Part shown: one piece after another, positions 7,122-17,658 of the stretch
How the letters are laid out: each line of letters starts with the position of its first letter
How positions within the stretch are numbered: position 1 is the first letter of the stretch
Assembly (NCBI RefSeq): GCF_017104965.1
Contig: NZ_JAAGPR010000003.1
Coordinates: 372,001 to 436,000 of the forward strand
Direction: 5' to 3'
Origin: Paraburkholderia sp. Ac-20340
Lineage (GTDB): Bacteria > Pseudomonadota > Gammaproteobacteria > Burkholderiales > Burkholderiaceae
Length of the DNA stretch: 64,000 bases
Notes under the pieces: model-generated
What the model was told of the DNA's origin: nothing
Databases searched by the model: none
The model's input: only the letters and a program-made list of their open reading frames with translations
Program-made: the position numbers and the translations under genes

Positions 7122-9476
7122 ATGACGGAAACCGTAGCACTCAAGATCGTCCAGCGTATCGCCAGCGAGCTGACCGTTCAGCCGCGTCAGGTGGCGGCCG
7201 CCGTCCAGCTTCTCGACGAAGGAGCGACTGTTCCGTTCATCGCCCGTTACCGCAAGGAAGTCACGGGCAATCTCGACGATACGCAGCTGCGCACGCTCGA
7301 AGAGCGCCTGATCTATCTGCGCGAGCTCGAAGAGCGCCGCGCCGCGATCCTCGCGAGCATCGAAGAGCAAGGCAAGCTCACCGACGAGCTGCGCACCGCC
7401 ATCGAAGCCGCCGACAGCAAACAGGTCCTCGAAGACCTCTATCTGCCCTACAAACCCAAGCGCCGCACGCGTGCGCAGATCGCCCGCGAAGCCGGCCTGC
7501 AGCCGCTCGCCGACGCCCTGCTCGCCAACCCGCTGCTCGATCCGCAAACCGAAGCCGCGCAGTACGTGAACGCCGAAAAGGGCGTGGCTGACGTGAAAGC
7601 CGCGCTCGACGGCGCGCGCGACATTCTCTCGGAACAGTTCGGCGAAACCGCCGAACTGCTCGGCAAGCTGCGCGACTGGTTGCACAACCAGGGCGTGGTG
7701 ATGTCGAGCGTGGTCGAAGGCAAGGAAAACGAGGAAGGCGAGAAGTTCCGCGACTACTACGACTACTCGGAAACCATCAAGACCGTGCCGTCGCACCGCG
7801 CGCTCGCCCTGTTCCGCGGCCGCAACGCGGGCGTGCTGATGGTCAAGCTGGGACTCGGCGGCGAGCAGGATACGCAGACGCCGCATCCGGGCGAAGCGCA
7901 TATTGCGCGTCACTTCGGCATCGCCAATCAGGGCCGTCCGGGCGACAAGTGGCTTTCCGATGTGTGCCGCTGGTGCTGGCGCGTCAAGGTGCAGCCGCAT
8001 CTCGAAAACGAACTGCTGACGAACCTGCGCGAGCAGGCCGAAAACGAGGCGATCCGCGTGTTCGCGCGCAACCTCAAGGATCTGCTGCTGGCCGCACCGG
8101 CCGGCCCGAAGGCCGTGATCGGCCTCGATCCGGGCCTGCGCACGGGCGTGAAGGTGGCCGTGGTCGATCGCACCGGCAAGGTGCTCGCCACCGACACGAT
8201 CTACCCGCACGAGCCGCGCCGCGACTGGGACGGCTCGCTCGCGAAGCTCGCGCGCATTGCCGCGCAAACGCAGGCGGAGCTGATCAGTATCGGCAACGGT
8301 ACGGCTTCGCGTGAAACCGACAAGCTGGCGAGCGAACTGATTTCGAAGCATCCGGAACTGAAGCTGCAGAAGATCGTGGTGTCCGAGGCGGGCGCGTCGG
8401 TTTATTCGGCATCCGAACTGGCGGCGAAGGAATTCCCGGACATGGACGTCTCGCTGCGCGGCGCCGTGTCGATTGCGCGCCGTCTGCAAGACCCGCTCGC
8501 CGAACTCGTGAAAATCGAGCCGAAGGCGATTGGCGTCGGCCAGTATCAGCACGATGTGAACCAGCGCGAACTGGCGCGCTCGCTCGACGCGACCGTCGAG
8601 GATTGCGTGAACGCGGTGGGCGTGGATGCGAACACGGCGTCGGTGGCGCTGCTGGCGCGCGTGTCGGGTCTGAACTCGACGCTCGCGCGCAATATCGTCG
8701 ATTATCGCGATGCGAACGGTCCGTTCCCTTCGCGCGAACACCTGAAGAAGGTGCCGCGACTGGGCGACAAGACCTTCGAACAGGCCGCCGGCTTCCTGCG
8801 CATCAACAGCGGCGACAACCCGCTCGATCGCTCGTCGGTTCACCCGGAAGCGTACCCGGTCGTCGAGCGCATGCTTGCGAAAATCAAGCGCTCGATTGGC
8901 GATGTGCTCGGCAATCGCGAGGCGCTTTCGGGACTCTCGCCGACCGAGTTCGTCGATGATCGCTTCGGTCTGCCGACCGTGCGCGACATTCTCTCCGAAC
9001 TCGAAAAGCCGGGCCGCGACCCGCGCCCCGAGTTCAAGACCGCCACCTTCCGCGATGGCGTCGAGAAGGTCTCGGATCTGGTGCCGGGCATGGTGCTCGA
9101 AGGCGTCGTGACCAACGTGGCCGCGTTCGGTGCGTTTATCGACGTGGGCGTGCACCAGGACGGTCTGGTGCACGTTTCGGCGCTGTCGACGAAGTTCATC
9201 AAGGACCCGCACGAAGTCGTGAAGGCCGGTCAGGTCGTGAAGGTGAAGGTGCTCGACGTCGATGTGAAACGTCAGCGTATCGCGCTCACCATGCGTATGG
9301 ACGACGATCCTGCAAGCGCTGCGCAACGTAGCGGCGGCGGCGCGGGTGCCGGCGGCAATCGCGACCGGAATGAGCGCGGCGATCGCGGCGGCAATGGCAA
9401 TCGTGGCGGCCAGCGTTCGCGCGATGCGGAACCGGCTGGCGCGATGGCGGCGGCGTTTGCGAAGTTGAAGCGGTAA
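7122..9476 (+). CDS. tex: Transcription accessory protein Tex
   Basis: 784 aa RNA-binding protein, the bacterial relative of Spt6, affecting transcription and toxin expression in other species. In order: N-terminal helical Tex region; a YqgF/RNase H-like domain opening with [11 protein letters not shown] near residue 333; helix-hairpin-helix motifs ([11 protein letters not shown]); and a C-terminal S1 domain ([21 protein letters not shown] near 650). It finishes with a Gly/Arg/Asn-rich RGG-like tail, ending KLKR, typical of Tex in this group. Length and domain order are normal. The ATG at 7122 begins the conserved [17 protein letters not shown] N-terminus. It is transcribed alone on the plus strand and converges on an unknown gene 23 bp away. 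Confidence 0.97.
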   Translation: MTETVALKIVQRIASELTVQPRQVAAAVQLLDEGATVPFIARYRKEVTGNLDDTQLRTLEERLIYLRELEERRAAILASIEEQGKLTDELRTAIEAADSKQVLEDLYLPYKPKRRTRAQIAREAGLQPLADALLANPLLDPQTEAAQYVNAEKGVADVKAALDGARDILSEQFGETAELLGKLRDWLHNQGVVMSSVVEGKENEEGEKFRDYYDYSETIKTVPSHRALALFRGRNAGVLMVKLGLGGEQDTQTPHPGEAHIARHFGIANQGRPGDKWLSDVCRWCWRVKVQPHLENELLTNLREQAENEAIRVFARNLKDLLLAAPAGPKAVIGLDPGLRTGVKVAVVDRTGKVLATDTIYPHEPRRDWDGSLAKLARIAAQTQAELISIGNGTASRETDKLASELISKHPELKLQKIVVSEAGASVYSASELAAKEFPDMDVSLRGAVSIARRLQDPLAELVKIEPKAIGVGQYQHDVNQRELARSLDATVEDCVNAVGVDANTASVALLARVSGLNSTLARNIVDYRDANGPFPSREHLKKVPRLGDKTFEQAAGFLRINSGDNPLDRSSVHPEAYPVVERMLAKIKRSIGDVLGNREALSGLSPTEFVDDRFGLPTVRDILSELEKPGRDPRPEFKTATFRDGVEKVSDLVPGMVLEGVVTNVAAFGAFIDVGVHQDGLVHVSALSTKFIKDPHEVVKAGQVVKVKVLDVDVKRQRIALTMRMDDDPASAAQRSGGGAGAGGNRDRNERGDRGGNGNRGGQRSRDAEPAGAMAAAFAKLKR

Positions 9477-9523
9477 AAACCTGTCACGCGCACGCGGTCC
9501 TACTGGCCCGTGCGCATGACAGG
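9475..9523 (-). terminator. Terminator hairpin overlapping the end of the 9500-10786 gene
   Basis: A 15-bp stem with one mismatch: CCTGTCA-C-GCGCACG on the left pairs with CGTGCGC-A-TGACAGG on the right, with a 14-nt loop. The minus-strand transcript then runs into five U. The right arm lies inside the last codons and stop of the minus-strand gene. Confidence 0.6.
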
Positions 9524-10786
9524 CGCAAGTTTGACACTGGGTACGAGATAACGCGCCGCGTCGGGCTGCAGTACAGGCGTCAATCGATCGAACGTCACCT
9601 TGACTTGCGGTCCGAGGCACGCGCCCAATGCGTGACCGATTCCGGAAACCACGAACCCGAGCGTGTTCGGCGCGTATAAGGCATAGGCGAGATACTCCGG
9701 CAGTTCATCCGCACAATCCAGATCCTCGTCGCTGTCGCTCCCTTTGACTTTCAGTCCGCGGTCATGTGTGCGCTTGATGAAATCCGTCATCTGCGCGGTG
9801 GGCTCGGGAAAGCCATCCTTGTTCATCTGGTAAGCCTTCAAGATCCGGTTCCAATCCAGATAGTCGCCCCGCAGCAGGTCGAACGTGATCGGTACATAGT
9901 GATTGTCGGGATGCGCACCACCACAGAACGAACTGCCCGCCTCGGTAACACCAAGCAATGCCGTCGACAGCCATGTGACCTCGACGATCTCGTCGTCGAT
10001 ATCGCCTAGCGTGCCGGCAGCCGGACCGTCGTCGGTGTAGCGCGTCGCCACGCAAGCCAGTGCCGCCAGACTCAATTGCCATTGGCGCTGTTCGAGCAGG
10101 TGGTTGATGTGCGCCATGCGCTGCGCGTCGGGATAGCGGCTCAAGCGCGGGTAGAGAAACTTTGTACGAGGATCGCGCCACATCCGGTAGGCGACCACGC
10201 CATCGCCGATCTCAGGCCCAACAGGCTGCGCCCTTCCTTCTAGTTTGCGGGTTTCGTACGGCGCCTGAGTTGCATTGATATCCGCGTCGAACGCAATCCC
10301 GCTTCCGACACCGCCTGAAATGTCTTTCGTCACGGCTTCGACCGCGTCGGGCGCGACCTTGTCCGGATCGTATTGCGCTATGCGCTTCAGCGCAAATGTA
10401 CGCGTCGCACCGGTACGTTGATCGATCCAGCTTCCGCGATAGCCGGTTCCGTCCAACGTCCCCTTCCAGATCGCAGCGGGTTCATCGAAATCTACTCCGT
10501 CTCCGCCGGCACTATTGTCCCCCGTGCGAGCGCGCAGGTCGGCGAGTGCTAATGGCTCGCGAAGATCGTTGGGTTTGCCTTTCAACGGAATATCCACGCC
10601 AAATCGCGCGTAGAAGTAGCGGCCGCCGATTTCCCCGTTGGTAGCGGGCTGGCTATCGAGTTCCATCACAATTTCCCCGGCACCTTGCAGCGTGCCTTGA
10701 TAAACCGTGCGTGGCGCAGCAAACACCGGTGTTTGCCAGACGTTGGCCAAAGCAAACATCCCGATCAAAAGCAGGCGGAGCGTCAT
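9500..10786 (-). CDS. Exported protein of unknown function, possible DUF3298-like C-terminus
   Basis: 428 aa with an N-terminal signal peptide (MTLRLLLIGMFALANVW, likely cut after VFA). The N-terminal half has a beta-rich pattern (VYQGTLQGAGEIVMEL, IWKGTLDGTGYRGSWID) seen in periplasmic ligand-binding or inhibitor-like folds. The C-terminal half contains SSFCGGAHPDNHY followed by ITFDLLRGDYLDW, which resembles the DUF3298 domain of RsiV-type proteins. I rate that as a hint only. Several cysteines (C245, the Cys in FCGG, DLDC, GACLG) could form disulfides. It sits alone between tex and kup. No function is assigned. Confidence 0.65.
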   Translation of the reverse strand: MTLRLLLIGMFALANVWQTPVFAAPRTVYQGTLQGAGEIVMELDSQPATNGEIGGRYFYARFGVDIPLKGKPNDLREPLALADLRARTGDNSAGGDGVDFDEPAAIWKGTLDGTGYRGSWIDQRTGATRTFALKRIAQYDPDKVAPDAVEAVTKDISGGVGSGIAFDADINATQAPYETRKLEGRAQPVGPEIGDGVVAYRMWRDPRTKFLYPRLSRYPDAQRMAHINHLLEQRQWQLSLAALACVATRYTDDGPAAGTLGDIDDEIVEVTWLSTALLGVTEAGSSFCGGAHPDNHYVPITFDLLRGDYLDWNRILKAYQMNKDGFPEPTAQMTDFIKRTHDRGLKVKGSDSDEDLDCADELPEYLAYALYAPNTLGFVVSGIGHALGACLGPQVKVTFDRLTPVLQPDAARYLVPSVKLAPVMRTGQ

Positions 10787-10845
10787 CGTTTCAGGTACGT
10801 GGTAAATGGCTCAACGTTGGCTCCAGACATGAGTGGCTGGAGATA

Positions 10846-10874
10846 CAAAAAGGCCCTGGTCTGAGCCAGGGCCT
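10846..10874 (-). terminator. Rho-independent terminator of kup
   Basis: Perfect 9-bp stem AGGCCCTGG (10851-10859) / CCAGGGCCT (10866-10874) with a 6-nt loop. On the minus strand it is followed by TTTTT. It lies 50 bp after the kup stop and before the next gene downstream. Confidence 0.85.
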
Positions 10875-10924
10875 CACCTTGCTTGACGTGCGCCTGCAAG
10901 CATAAGCGCACATCGACCGCATCA

Positions 10925-12811
10925 TCAAATCTCGATCTTCGTCCCCAACTCCACCACGCGATTGGCGGGGATGCTGAAGAAGTCGGTCGGCTTCGCGGCG
11001 TTCTGATGCATCCACGCGAACACACGCTCGCGGAAAATCGACATGCCGGGCAACTGCGTCGGCACCACGGTTTCGCGCGCGATGAAGAACGACGTGTCCA
11101 TCATTTCGAACATCAGCCCTTGCGAGCGGCCCACTTCCTCGAGCACGGCCTTCACGTCCGGCGTTTCGTTGAACCCGTAATCGGCCTTCACCAGATACAG
11201 ACCGCCGCCCACATCCCGCACGTTCACGCGCTCGGCATTCGGCACGTAAGGAATGTCGCGAATCTTGAAGGTCAGGAAGAAGGTGCGTTCGTGCAGCACC
11301 TTGTTGTGCTTGAGGTTGTGCAGCAGGCTCACCGGCACGAGCGTGTCGCTGCCCGTCAGGTAGATCGCCGTTCCCGACACGCGATGCGGCGGATGCGCCA
11401 GCAGACCCTGCAGGAAAGGCATCAGCGGAATGCCGTCGGCGGCCGTGCGCTCCTTGACGATCATGCGCCCCTTGAACCAGGTCATCAGCAGGAAGAACAG
11501 CAATGCGCCGATTCCCAGCGGCAGCCAGCCACCCTCTTCGACCTTCAGCAGATTGGCGCCGAAAAAGCCCAGATCCACGGCCAGCAACACGCTGATGATG
11601 GCCGCGACGAGCGCCTTGTTCCACTTCCACACCTTCGTCATCACGACGGCGACCAGCACCGTGGTGATCACCATCGTCGCGGTCACGGCGATACCGTAGG
11701 CGGCGGCCAGGTTGTCCGAGCTCTTGAACGCCACCACGATGCACAGAATGATGAACAGCAGCATCCAGTTCACGACCGGCACATAGATCTGGCCGATGGC
11801 GAGATCGGACGTATGCAGCACCTTCATGCGCGGCACGTAGCCGAGCAGAATCGCCTGACTGGTGAGCGAATATGCGCCCGAAATTACCGCCTGCGAGGCA
11901 ATCACCGTAGCAACCGTCGAGAGCACGACGAGCGGCAGCAGCGCCCAGTCCGGCGCGAGCAGGAAGAACGGGTTTTCGATCGCGTGATGGTCCTGCATAA
12001 GCAGCGCGCCCTGGCCGAAGTAATTCAGCACCAGCGAGGGCATGACGAGCGAGTACCACGCGCAGCGAATCGGCTTGGCGCCGAAGTGGCCCATATCGGC
12101 GTAGAGCGCTTCCGCGCCGGTCAGCACCAGCACGACCGAGCCGAGCACCACGTAGGCCTGCAGCAGGTGCGCGCCCATGAAGGTGAAGGCGTAATACGGA
12201 TTGAACGCGGCCAGCACGCCCGGCTGCTCGATGATGCGCGACACGCCGAGCACGGCGATCGTCACGAACCACAGCACCATGATCGGCCCGAACAGGCGGC
12301 CGACGAGCGAGGTGCCGTGGCGCTGAATCCAGAACAGCGCGATCAGGATCACCATGGTCAGCGGCAGGACCAGGTGCGCGAGTTTCGGTGCGGCGAGCTC
12401 GAGCCCCTCGACCGCCGACATCACGGAAATCGCCGGTGTAATCACCGCGTCGCCGTAGAACATGCAGGCGCCGAAAATGCCCAGCGCCGTGAGCACCACC
12501 GCCGCCTTGCTTCTGCGGTCGAACGAGCGCATGGCCATCGCCATCAGCGCGAGCACGCCGCCTTCGCCGTTGTTGTCGGCGCGCATCACGAACAGGACGT
12601 ATTTGACGCTGACGACGATCACGATCGCCCAGAACAGCAGCGAAATAACGCCGAGGATGGAAGTGTCGTTGAGAGGAATGCCGTGGGCGGGGCTGAACGC
12701 CTCTTTCAGCGAGTACAGCGGACTCGTGCCGATGTCGCCGAACACCACGCCGATGGCCGCTACGGCGAGCGAGGGTAGCGGCTGTTTTGCCACGTGCGTG
12801 TTAGTTGTCAT
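10925..12811 (-). CDS. kup: Low-affinity potassium uptake protein Kup
   Basis: 628 aa inner-membrane K+/H+ symporter of the KUP/HAK/KT family. The family signature [10 protein letters not shown] is at residues 25-34, followed by about 12 hydrophobic segments over the first ~430 residues and a ~190-residue cytoplasmic C-terminal domain ending [11 protein letters not shown]. Length matches E. coli Kup (622 aa). Charged residues are sparse within the membrane part, as expected. It has its own predicted -10 box upstream and a strong terminator downstream, so it is probably monocistronic. The neighbours give no functional hint. Confidence 0.95.
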   Translation of the reverse strand: MTTNTHVAKQPLPSLAVAAIGVVFGDIGTSPLYSLKEAFSPAHGIPLNDTSILGVISLLFWAIVIVVSVKYVLFVMRADNNGEGGVLALMAMAMRSFDRRSKAAVVLTALGIFGACMFYGDAVITPAISVMSAVEGLELAAPKLAHLVLPLTMVILIALFWIQRHGTSLVGRLFGPIMVLWFVTIAVLGVSRIIEQPGVLAAFNPYYAFTFMGAHLLQAYVVLGSVVLVLTGAEALYADMGHFGAKPIRCAWYSLVMPSLVLNYFGQGALLMQDHHAIENPFFLLAPDWALLPLVVLSTVATVIASQAVISGAYSLTSQAILLGYVPRMKVLHTSDLAIGQIYVPVVNWMLLFIILCIVVAFKSSDNLAAAYGIAVTATMVITTVLVAVVMTKVWKWNKALVAAIISVLLAVDLGFFGANLLKVEEGGWLPLGIGALLFFLLMTWFKGRMIVKERTAADGIPLMPFLQGLLAHPPHRVSGTAIYLTGSDTLVPVSLLHNLKHNKVLHERTFFLTFKIRDIPYVPNAERVNVRDVGGGLYLVKADYGFNETPDVKAVLEEVGRSQGLMFEMMDTSFFIARETVVPTQLPGMSIFRERVFAWMHQNAAKPTDFFSIPANRVVELGTKIEI

Positions 12812-12850
12812 ATACGCGGAGATCCGTTTGAGGCGGAAAAAACGAGCGCT

Positions 12851-12856
12851 ATTCTA
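12851..12856 (-). promoter_or_regulatory. Possible kup -10 box
   Basis: TAGAAT on the minus strand, ~40 bp before the kup ATG, in the 285-bp spacer. No convincing -35 hexamer. Confidence 0.35.
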
Positions 12857-13034
12857 AACCGGCTTCGGGGGCGGAACCCAGTGGGGCCGCAGCGTATGCG
12901 TTGTGACCCCGCGACGCACCGCTTTCCGGGGCAGTTTAGCATCGGCCTTTGACAGCGTCTGCCCGCCTGCGCCACATAGTGAGCGCAAGCAGGCGCCAAA
13001 GCGCGGCAAACGCCGCAGCACAAAGGCCGCGCGC

Positions 13035-13064
13035 AAAAAAAACGGAGCCTCGTGAGGCTCCGTT
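13035..13064 (-). terminator. Rho-independent terminator after hpt
   Basis: An 11-bp palindromic stem AACGGAGCCTC (13041-13051) / GAGGCTCCGTT (13054-13064), followed on the minus strand by eight T. It lies ~30 bp after the stop of the phosphoribosyltransferase gene, at the end of the purA-hpt transcript. Confidence 0.9.
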
Positions 13065-13096
13065 CGATGCCATGGCGGCCGCGCTACTGCTGCGAC

Positions 13097-13669
13097 TTAC
13101 TTCTGCGAATCCTGCTGGGCCTGCTGGAGGCCTCGCTTGATCCATGCGCCAAGATTGTGCGGACGTACCGTGTCCCATTCCTCGAAAGGCTGGTGAATCC
13201 ACGGATTGGTCGGCAGATGCTGGACAAAGTAGTCCGGCGTCACCTTCGAGCAGCCCTTGTACCAGAGCACCGCGGAACGCACGCCGGTCACCGCCGGGTA
13301 GCGCAGCTTCAGGTGCTCCTGCACGCGAGCGAGCGTGACGCCCGAATCGACCAGATCGTCGACCAGCAGCACGTTGCCCGAGAGTTCGCCGCGCGTCATC
13401 GTGATGTACTGCGCGATGTCGAGTTCGCCCTGCTCCGTGCCCGCCGCTTCGCGGTACGAGCTGGTCGCGAGAATCGCCAGCGGCAGATCGTAGATGCGCG
13501 AGAGCTGGTCGCCCACGCGCAGCCCGCCACGGGCGAGACACAGGATCTGGTCGAACTTCCAGCGCGACTCGTGAACCTTGAGCGCGAGCAGTTCGATCAG
13601 CCGGTGGTACTCATCCCAGCCTACCCACAGATGCTTATCGTCGTTGCGCGGGTCCGTCATTTGAATCAT
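13097..13669 (-). CDS. Purine phosphoribosyltransferase (hypoxanthine-guanine/xanthine type)
   Basis: 190 aa type I phosphoribosyltransferase for purine salvage: base + PRPP to nucleotide + PPi. The PRPP-binding loop is VLLVDDLVDSGVT, and CLARGGLRVGDQL is the pyrophosphate-binding loop. The C-terminal part, with WYKGCSKVTPDYFVQ and WIHQPFEEWD, is typical of the proteobacterial branch annotated as hypoxanthine or xanthine-guanine phosphoribosyltransferase; base specificity cannot be fixed by eye. Two ATGs are close together (13669 and 13660) with no decisive ribosome site. It begins 24 bp after purA on the same strand, so a purine operon is likely, and ends at a strong terminator. Confidence 0.88.
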   Translation of the reverse strand: MIQMTDPRNDDKHLWVGWDEYHRLIELLALKVHESRWKFDQILCLARGGLRVGDQLSRIYDLPLAILATSSYREAAGTEQGELDIAQYITMTRGELSGNVLLVDDLVDSGVTLARVQEHLKLRYPAVTGVRSAVLWYKGCSKVTPDYFVQHLPTNPWIHQPFEEWDTVRPHNLGAWIKRGLQQAQQDSQK

Positions 13670-13693
13670 CTTTTGCTTCTACCTTCTTACCAC

Positions 13694-15049
<1,356 letters not shown>

Positions 15050-15208
15050 TTAGCTGGTTAAAAACGTATTCTACCTGGGTTCGGCGGCAAGACCGCCATT
15101 TTTTCCCGAAATTCGCGGAATTTCCGTTTCCGCTCAACGGCATGCGGGTTGGCGCCCAGGGCTTACTGCACCCTTTTTGCGCCCTTCCCGCGCCATCAAG
15201 CGGACATT

Positions 15209-16363
15209 TCAGGCGCCGTGCGCTTCCACGACCCAAACGCCGTCGCGCTCGACCAGAACGCGGTCGCAGGCGAATTCGTCCATATCGTGTTCGTGCCCCG
15301 GCAGCGCCTGGATGACGACTTCGCCCGCATCGCGCAGGGCCGCGACGGCGGCGCGCAGCGCTTCGTCGTGACGCCACGGCGCGAGCACCGCGGTGCTGCG
15401 CGCTTCCACCGGCGAAATACGCGCCACTTCGCGCAGATCGAGCGAGAAACCCGTTGCCGCACGCGCACGGCCGTAAGCCTCGCCAACCTTGTCGTAACGG
15501 CCGCCGCGGGCGACCGCGTTCGGCACGCCGTCCACATACGCCGAGAACATCACGCCGCTGTGATACGCGTAACCGCCCAGATCCGCGAGATCGAGCATCA
15601 ATTCCGCGCCTTCGATTTCGCCCATCAGGAATGCGAGATCGTCGAGTGCGCGCGCGATACCCGGCAGCGCCGGCAGGCGCTTGCGCGCTTCGTCGATCAC
15701 GCTGGCGTCGCCGTACAGCGAAGGCAGTGCGCGCAGTGCGTCGCGCGACACCGGCTGCAGCTTCGCCGTCAGTTCGGCCAGACGCGGCACGTCCTTTCCT
15801 GCGAGCGCTTCATACAGCGCGTCGCCGAGTGCGGCAGCGGCCGGATCGGCTTCGAAAATCGCCGCGAGCACGCCGGCGTGCGACAGATCCAGGCGCACCT
15901 TCGAGAGGCCCGCCAGACGCAGCGCATCGAGCAGCAGCTGCTGGATTTCGAGGTCGGCTTCGAGACCGGCGTGACCGTAGATTTCGGCGCCGATCTGGAT
16001 CTGCTCGCGCGTGGCGTGCAGACCGCGCGGGCGCGTATGCAGCACGTTGCCCGCGTAGCACAGTCGCGTCACGCCCTGACGGTTCAACAGATGCGCATCG
16101 ATACGCGCCACCTGCGGCGTCATGTCGGCGCGCAGACCGAGCGTGCGGCCCGAGAGCTGATCCACCAGCTTGAAGGTACGCAGATCCAGATCGCGCCCGC
16201 TGCCGACCAGCAGCGACTCGATGTACTCGAGCAGCGGCGGCATGACCATTTCGTAGCCATAGGCGCGGAAACGGTCCAGCAGGCGGCGGCGCAGCTCTTC
16301 GATCTTGCGTGCCTCGGAAGGCAGCACGTCGGCGATATTCTCGGGAAGTAACCAGGTCGACAT
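15209..16363 (-). CDS. hisZ: ATP phosphoribosyltransferase regulatory subunit HisZ
   Basis: 384 aa. HisZ is a catalytically inactive histidyl-tRNA synthetase paralogue that joins the short form of HisG to make the first enzyme of histidine biosynthesis. The class II core is recognisable: [22 protein letters not shown] at the start, [25 protein letters not shown], and [13 protein letters not shown]. It lacks the anticodon-binding domain of true HisRS (compare hisS in this window). The start ATG is at 16361-16363; a longer frame to 16456 has no family support. Its presence implies a short-form hisG elsewhere. It sits between the hflC/DUF2065 pair and purA, the usual place in Burkholderiaceae. 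Confidence 0.95.
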   Translation of the reverse strand: MSTWLLPENIADVLPSEARKIEELRRRLLDRFRAYGYEMVMPPLLEYIESLLVGSGRDLDLRTFKLVDQLSGRTLGLRADMTPQVARIDAHLLNRQGVTRLCYAGNVLHTRPRGLHATREQIQIGAEIYGHAGLEADLEIQQLLLDALRLAGLSKVRLDLSHAGVLAAIFEADPAAAALGDALYEALAGKDVPRLAELTAKLQPVSRDALRALPSLYGDASVIDEARKRLPALPGIARALDDLAFLMGEIEGAELMLDLADLGGYAYHSGVMFSAYVDGVPNAVARGGRYDKVGEAYGRARAATGFSLDLREVARISPVEARSTAVLAPWRHDEALRAAVAALRDAGEVVIQALPGHEHDMDEFACDRVLVERDGVWVVEAHGA

Positions 16364-16511
16364 CGGGTGAGTCCTACAACGAAAAAGGCCGCAAAAAAGC
16401 CGCGATTCGGGCCGCGCGAGCAACGCGAGACGCGACGAAGGCGCGCGCGAACGCACCCTGCACGGGCCGGACGATAGAAACGGCGAACGCCTCGCGGCGC
16501 GCGCCTTGAAT

Positions 16512-16703
16512 TCAGGTAGCGAGCATCAACAGCACGAGACCGAGCACCATCACGATCAACCCGCCGATCCGGATGTGATGTGGCGGCCGTTCCGCAATTC
16601 TACGGAAAGTGTCGCGCCACGCCGTCGGGAAGACGAACGGAAACATGCCCTCGATAATCAGCATCAATGCGATCGCGAGCAACAGGGAGCCGGCTATGTC
16701 CAT
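16512..16703 (-). CDS. DUF2065 (YjeT-like) small membrane protein
   Basis: 63 aa with two hydrophobic helices: residues ~4-22 ([17 protein letters not shown]) and ~43-61 ([16 protein letters not shown]), joined by a basic loop containing WRDTFRRIA. This is the DUF2065/YjeT pattern; the family is often encoded beside hflC and purA but its role is unknown. The start at 16703 is chosen because the upstream extension adds nothing family-like. The gene lies 44 bp after hflC, consistent with the hflX-hflK-hflC transcript running through it. Confidence 0.85.
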   Translation of the reverse strand: MDIAGSLLLAIALMLIIEGMFPFVFPTAWRDTFRRIAERPPHHIRIGGLIVMVLGLVLLMLAT

Positions 16704-16747
16704 GCGAAGAAGATGCGCCGCGCACACGCGCGGCGCCAGTGTCTCGT

Positions 16748-17647
16748 TTAGTGTTTGCGCGGTGCGGCGGGCGCCGACGGCGCGTCCCCGTTAGGGCTGC
16801 GCATGTAGCGGAAGAAGTCGCTCGACGAATCGACGACGACGACATCGCCCGGCTTGAAGCTCTCGCGGTACGCCTGCATGCTCTGGTAGAAGCGGTAGAA
16901 GTCCGGGTCGCGGCCATACGCCTGTGCAGCGATCGCAGCGGCCTTGCCGTCGCCGTCGCCCTTGATGGCCTGCGCCTGGCTGTACGCATCCGCGACGGCG
17001 CCCTGCTGCTTGCGCTCCGCATCGTCCTTGATCTGCTGGGCTTCGGCGGCGCCCTTCGCGCGCTCGTCGGCGGCGGCCTGCTCGCGTGCGGCGCTCATGC
17101 GCTTGTAGACCACGTCGGCCACTTCGGACGGATAGTCGATGCGCGTGAGTTCGATATCGACCACGTCGATGCCGAGCGGCGCGGCGGCCGTCTTGAGTTC
17201 GTCGCGCGCGCGGGCCGCGATGGCTTCCTGCTGCGCCAGCGCGTCGGCCAGCGTGACCTTCGAGAACGCGTCGGCCAGCGCATCGCGCGAAAGCGAAGCG
17301 AGCCGGTCGGCGAGCGTCTGCGGATCGCCCTTGGTGGCCGCGAACAGCTTGAGCGGCGCGCCGATGCGATAACGCACCACTGGATTCACCAGCAGCTCGC
17401 TTTTATCGGAGGTCGTGTAACGGTCCGCGTCCGGCGCGTCGAACGCCTGGATGCGGGTATCGAGGAAAGTCGTGGTCTGGAACGGCGGCGGCAGCTTCAC
17501 GTGCAGACCGGGTTCGGCCAGCGAGGCCTTCGAGCCGCCCGAGGACGACACCACGGCCACATGACGCGGATCGACGACGAAAACCGCCGACGATGCCACC
17601 AGCACCACCACCACGAAGGCAACGACGAACGCAATGATCTTGTTCAT
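16748..17647 (-). CDS. hflC: HflC, subunit of the FtsH-regulating HflKC complex
   Basis: 299 aa SPFH-domain membrane protein. HflC and HflK form a large periplasmic cage around FtsH and modulate its proteolysis of membrane proteins. An N-terminal membrane anchor (residues ~4-24) is followed by the SPFH/band 7 domain starting at VDPRHVAVV, with the coiled-coil Ala/Gln/Lys segment AAREQAAADERAKGAAEAQQ in the second half. The C-terminus is FFRYMRSPNGDAPSAPAAPRKH; the FFRYM motif is typical of HflC. It follows hflK by 11 bp, so the two are co-translated at matched levels. Confidence 0.97.
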   Translation of the reverse strand: MNKIIAFVVAFVVVVLVASSAVFVVDPRHVAVVSSSGGSKASLAEPGLHVKLPPPFQTTTFLDTRIQAFDAPDADRYTTSDKSELLVNPVVRYRIGAPLKLFAATKGDPQTLADRLASLSRDALADAFSKVTLADALAQQEAIAARARDELKTAAAPLGIDVVDIELTRIDYPSEVADVVYKRMSAAREQAAADERAKGAAEAQQIKDDAERKQQGAVADAYSQAQAIKGDGDGKAAAIAAQAYGRDPDFYRFYQSMQAYRESFKPGDVVVVDSSSDFFRYMRSPNGDAPSAPAAPRKH

Positions 17648-17658
17648 GTCGGCGCCCC

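Noticed and set aside
6921..9620. Minus-strand open frame continuing the coiled-coil gene to 9620 (over 1,200 codons in all)
   Set aside because: It is antisense to tex, whose domains are complete on the plus strand. The translation is Arg/His/Ala-rich shadow sequence typical of high-GC genomes.
10883..12778. 631-codon plus-strand frame
   Set aside because: Antisense shadow of kup, His/Arg-rich, with no family features.
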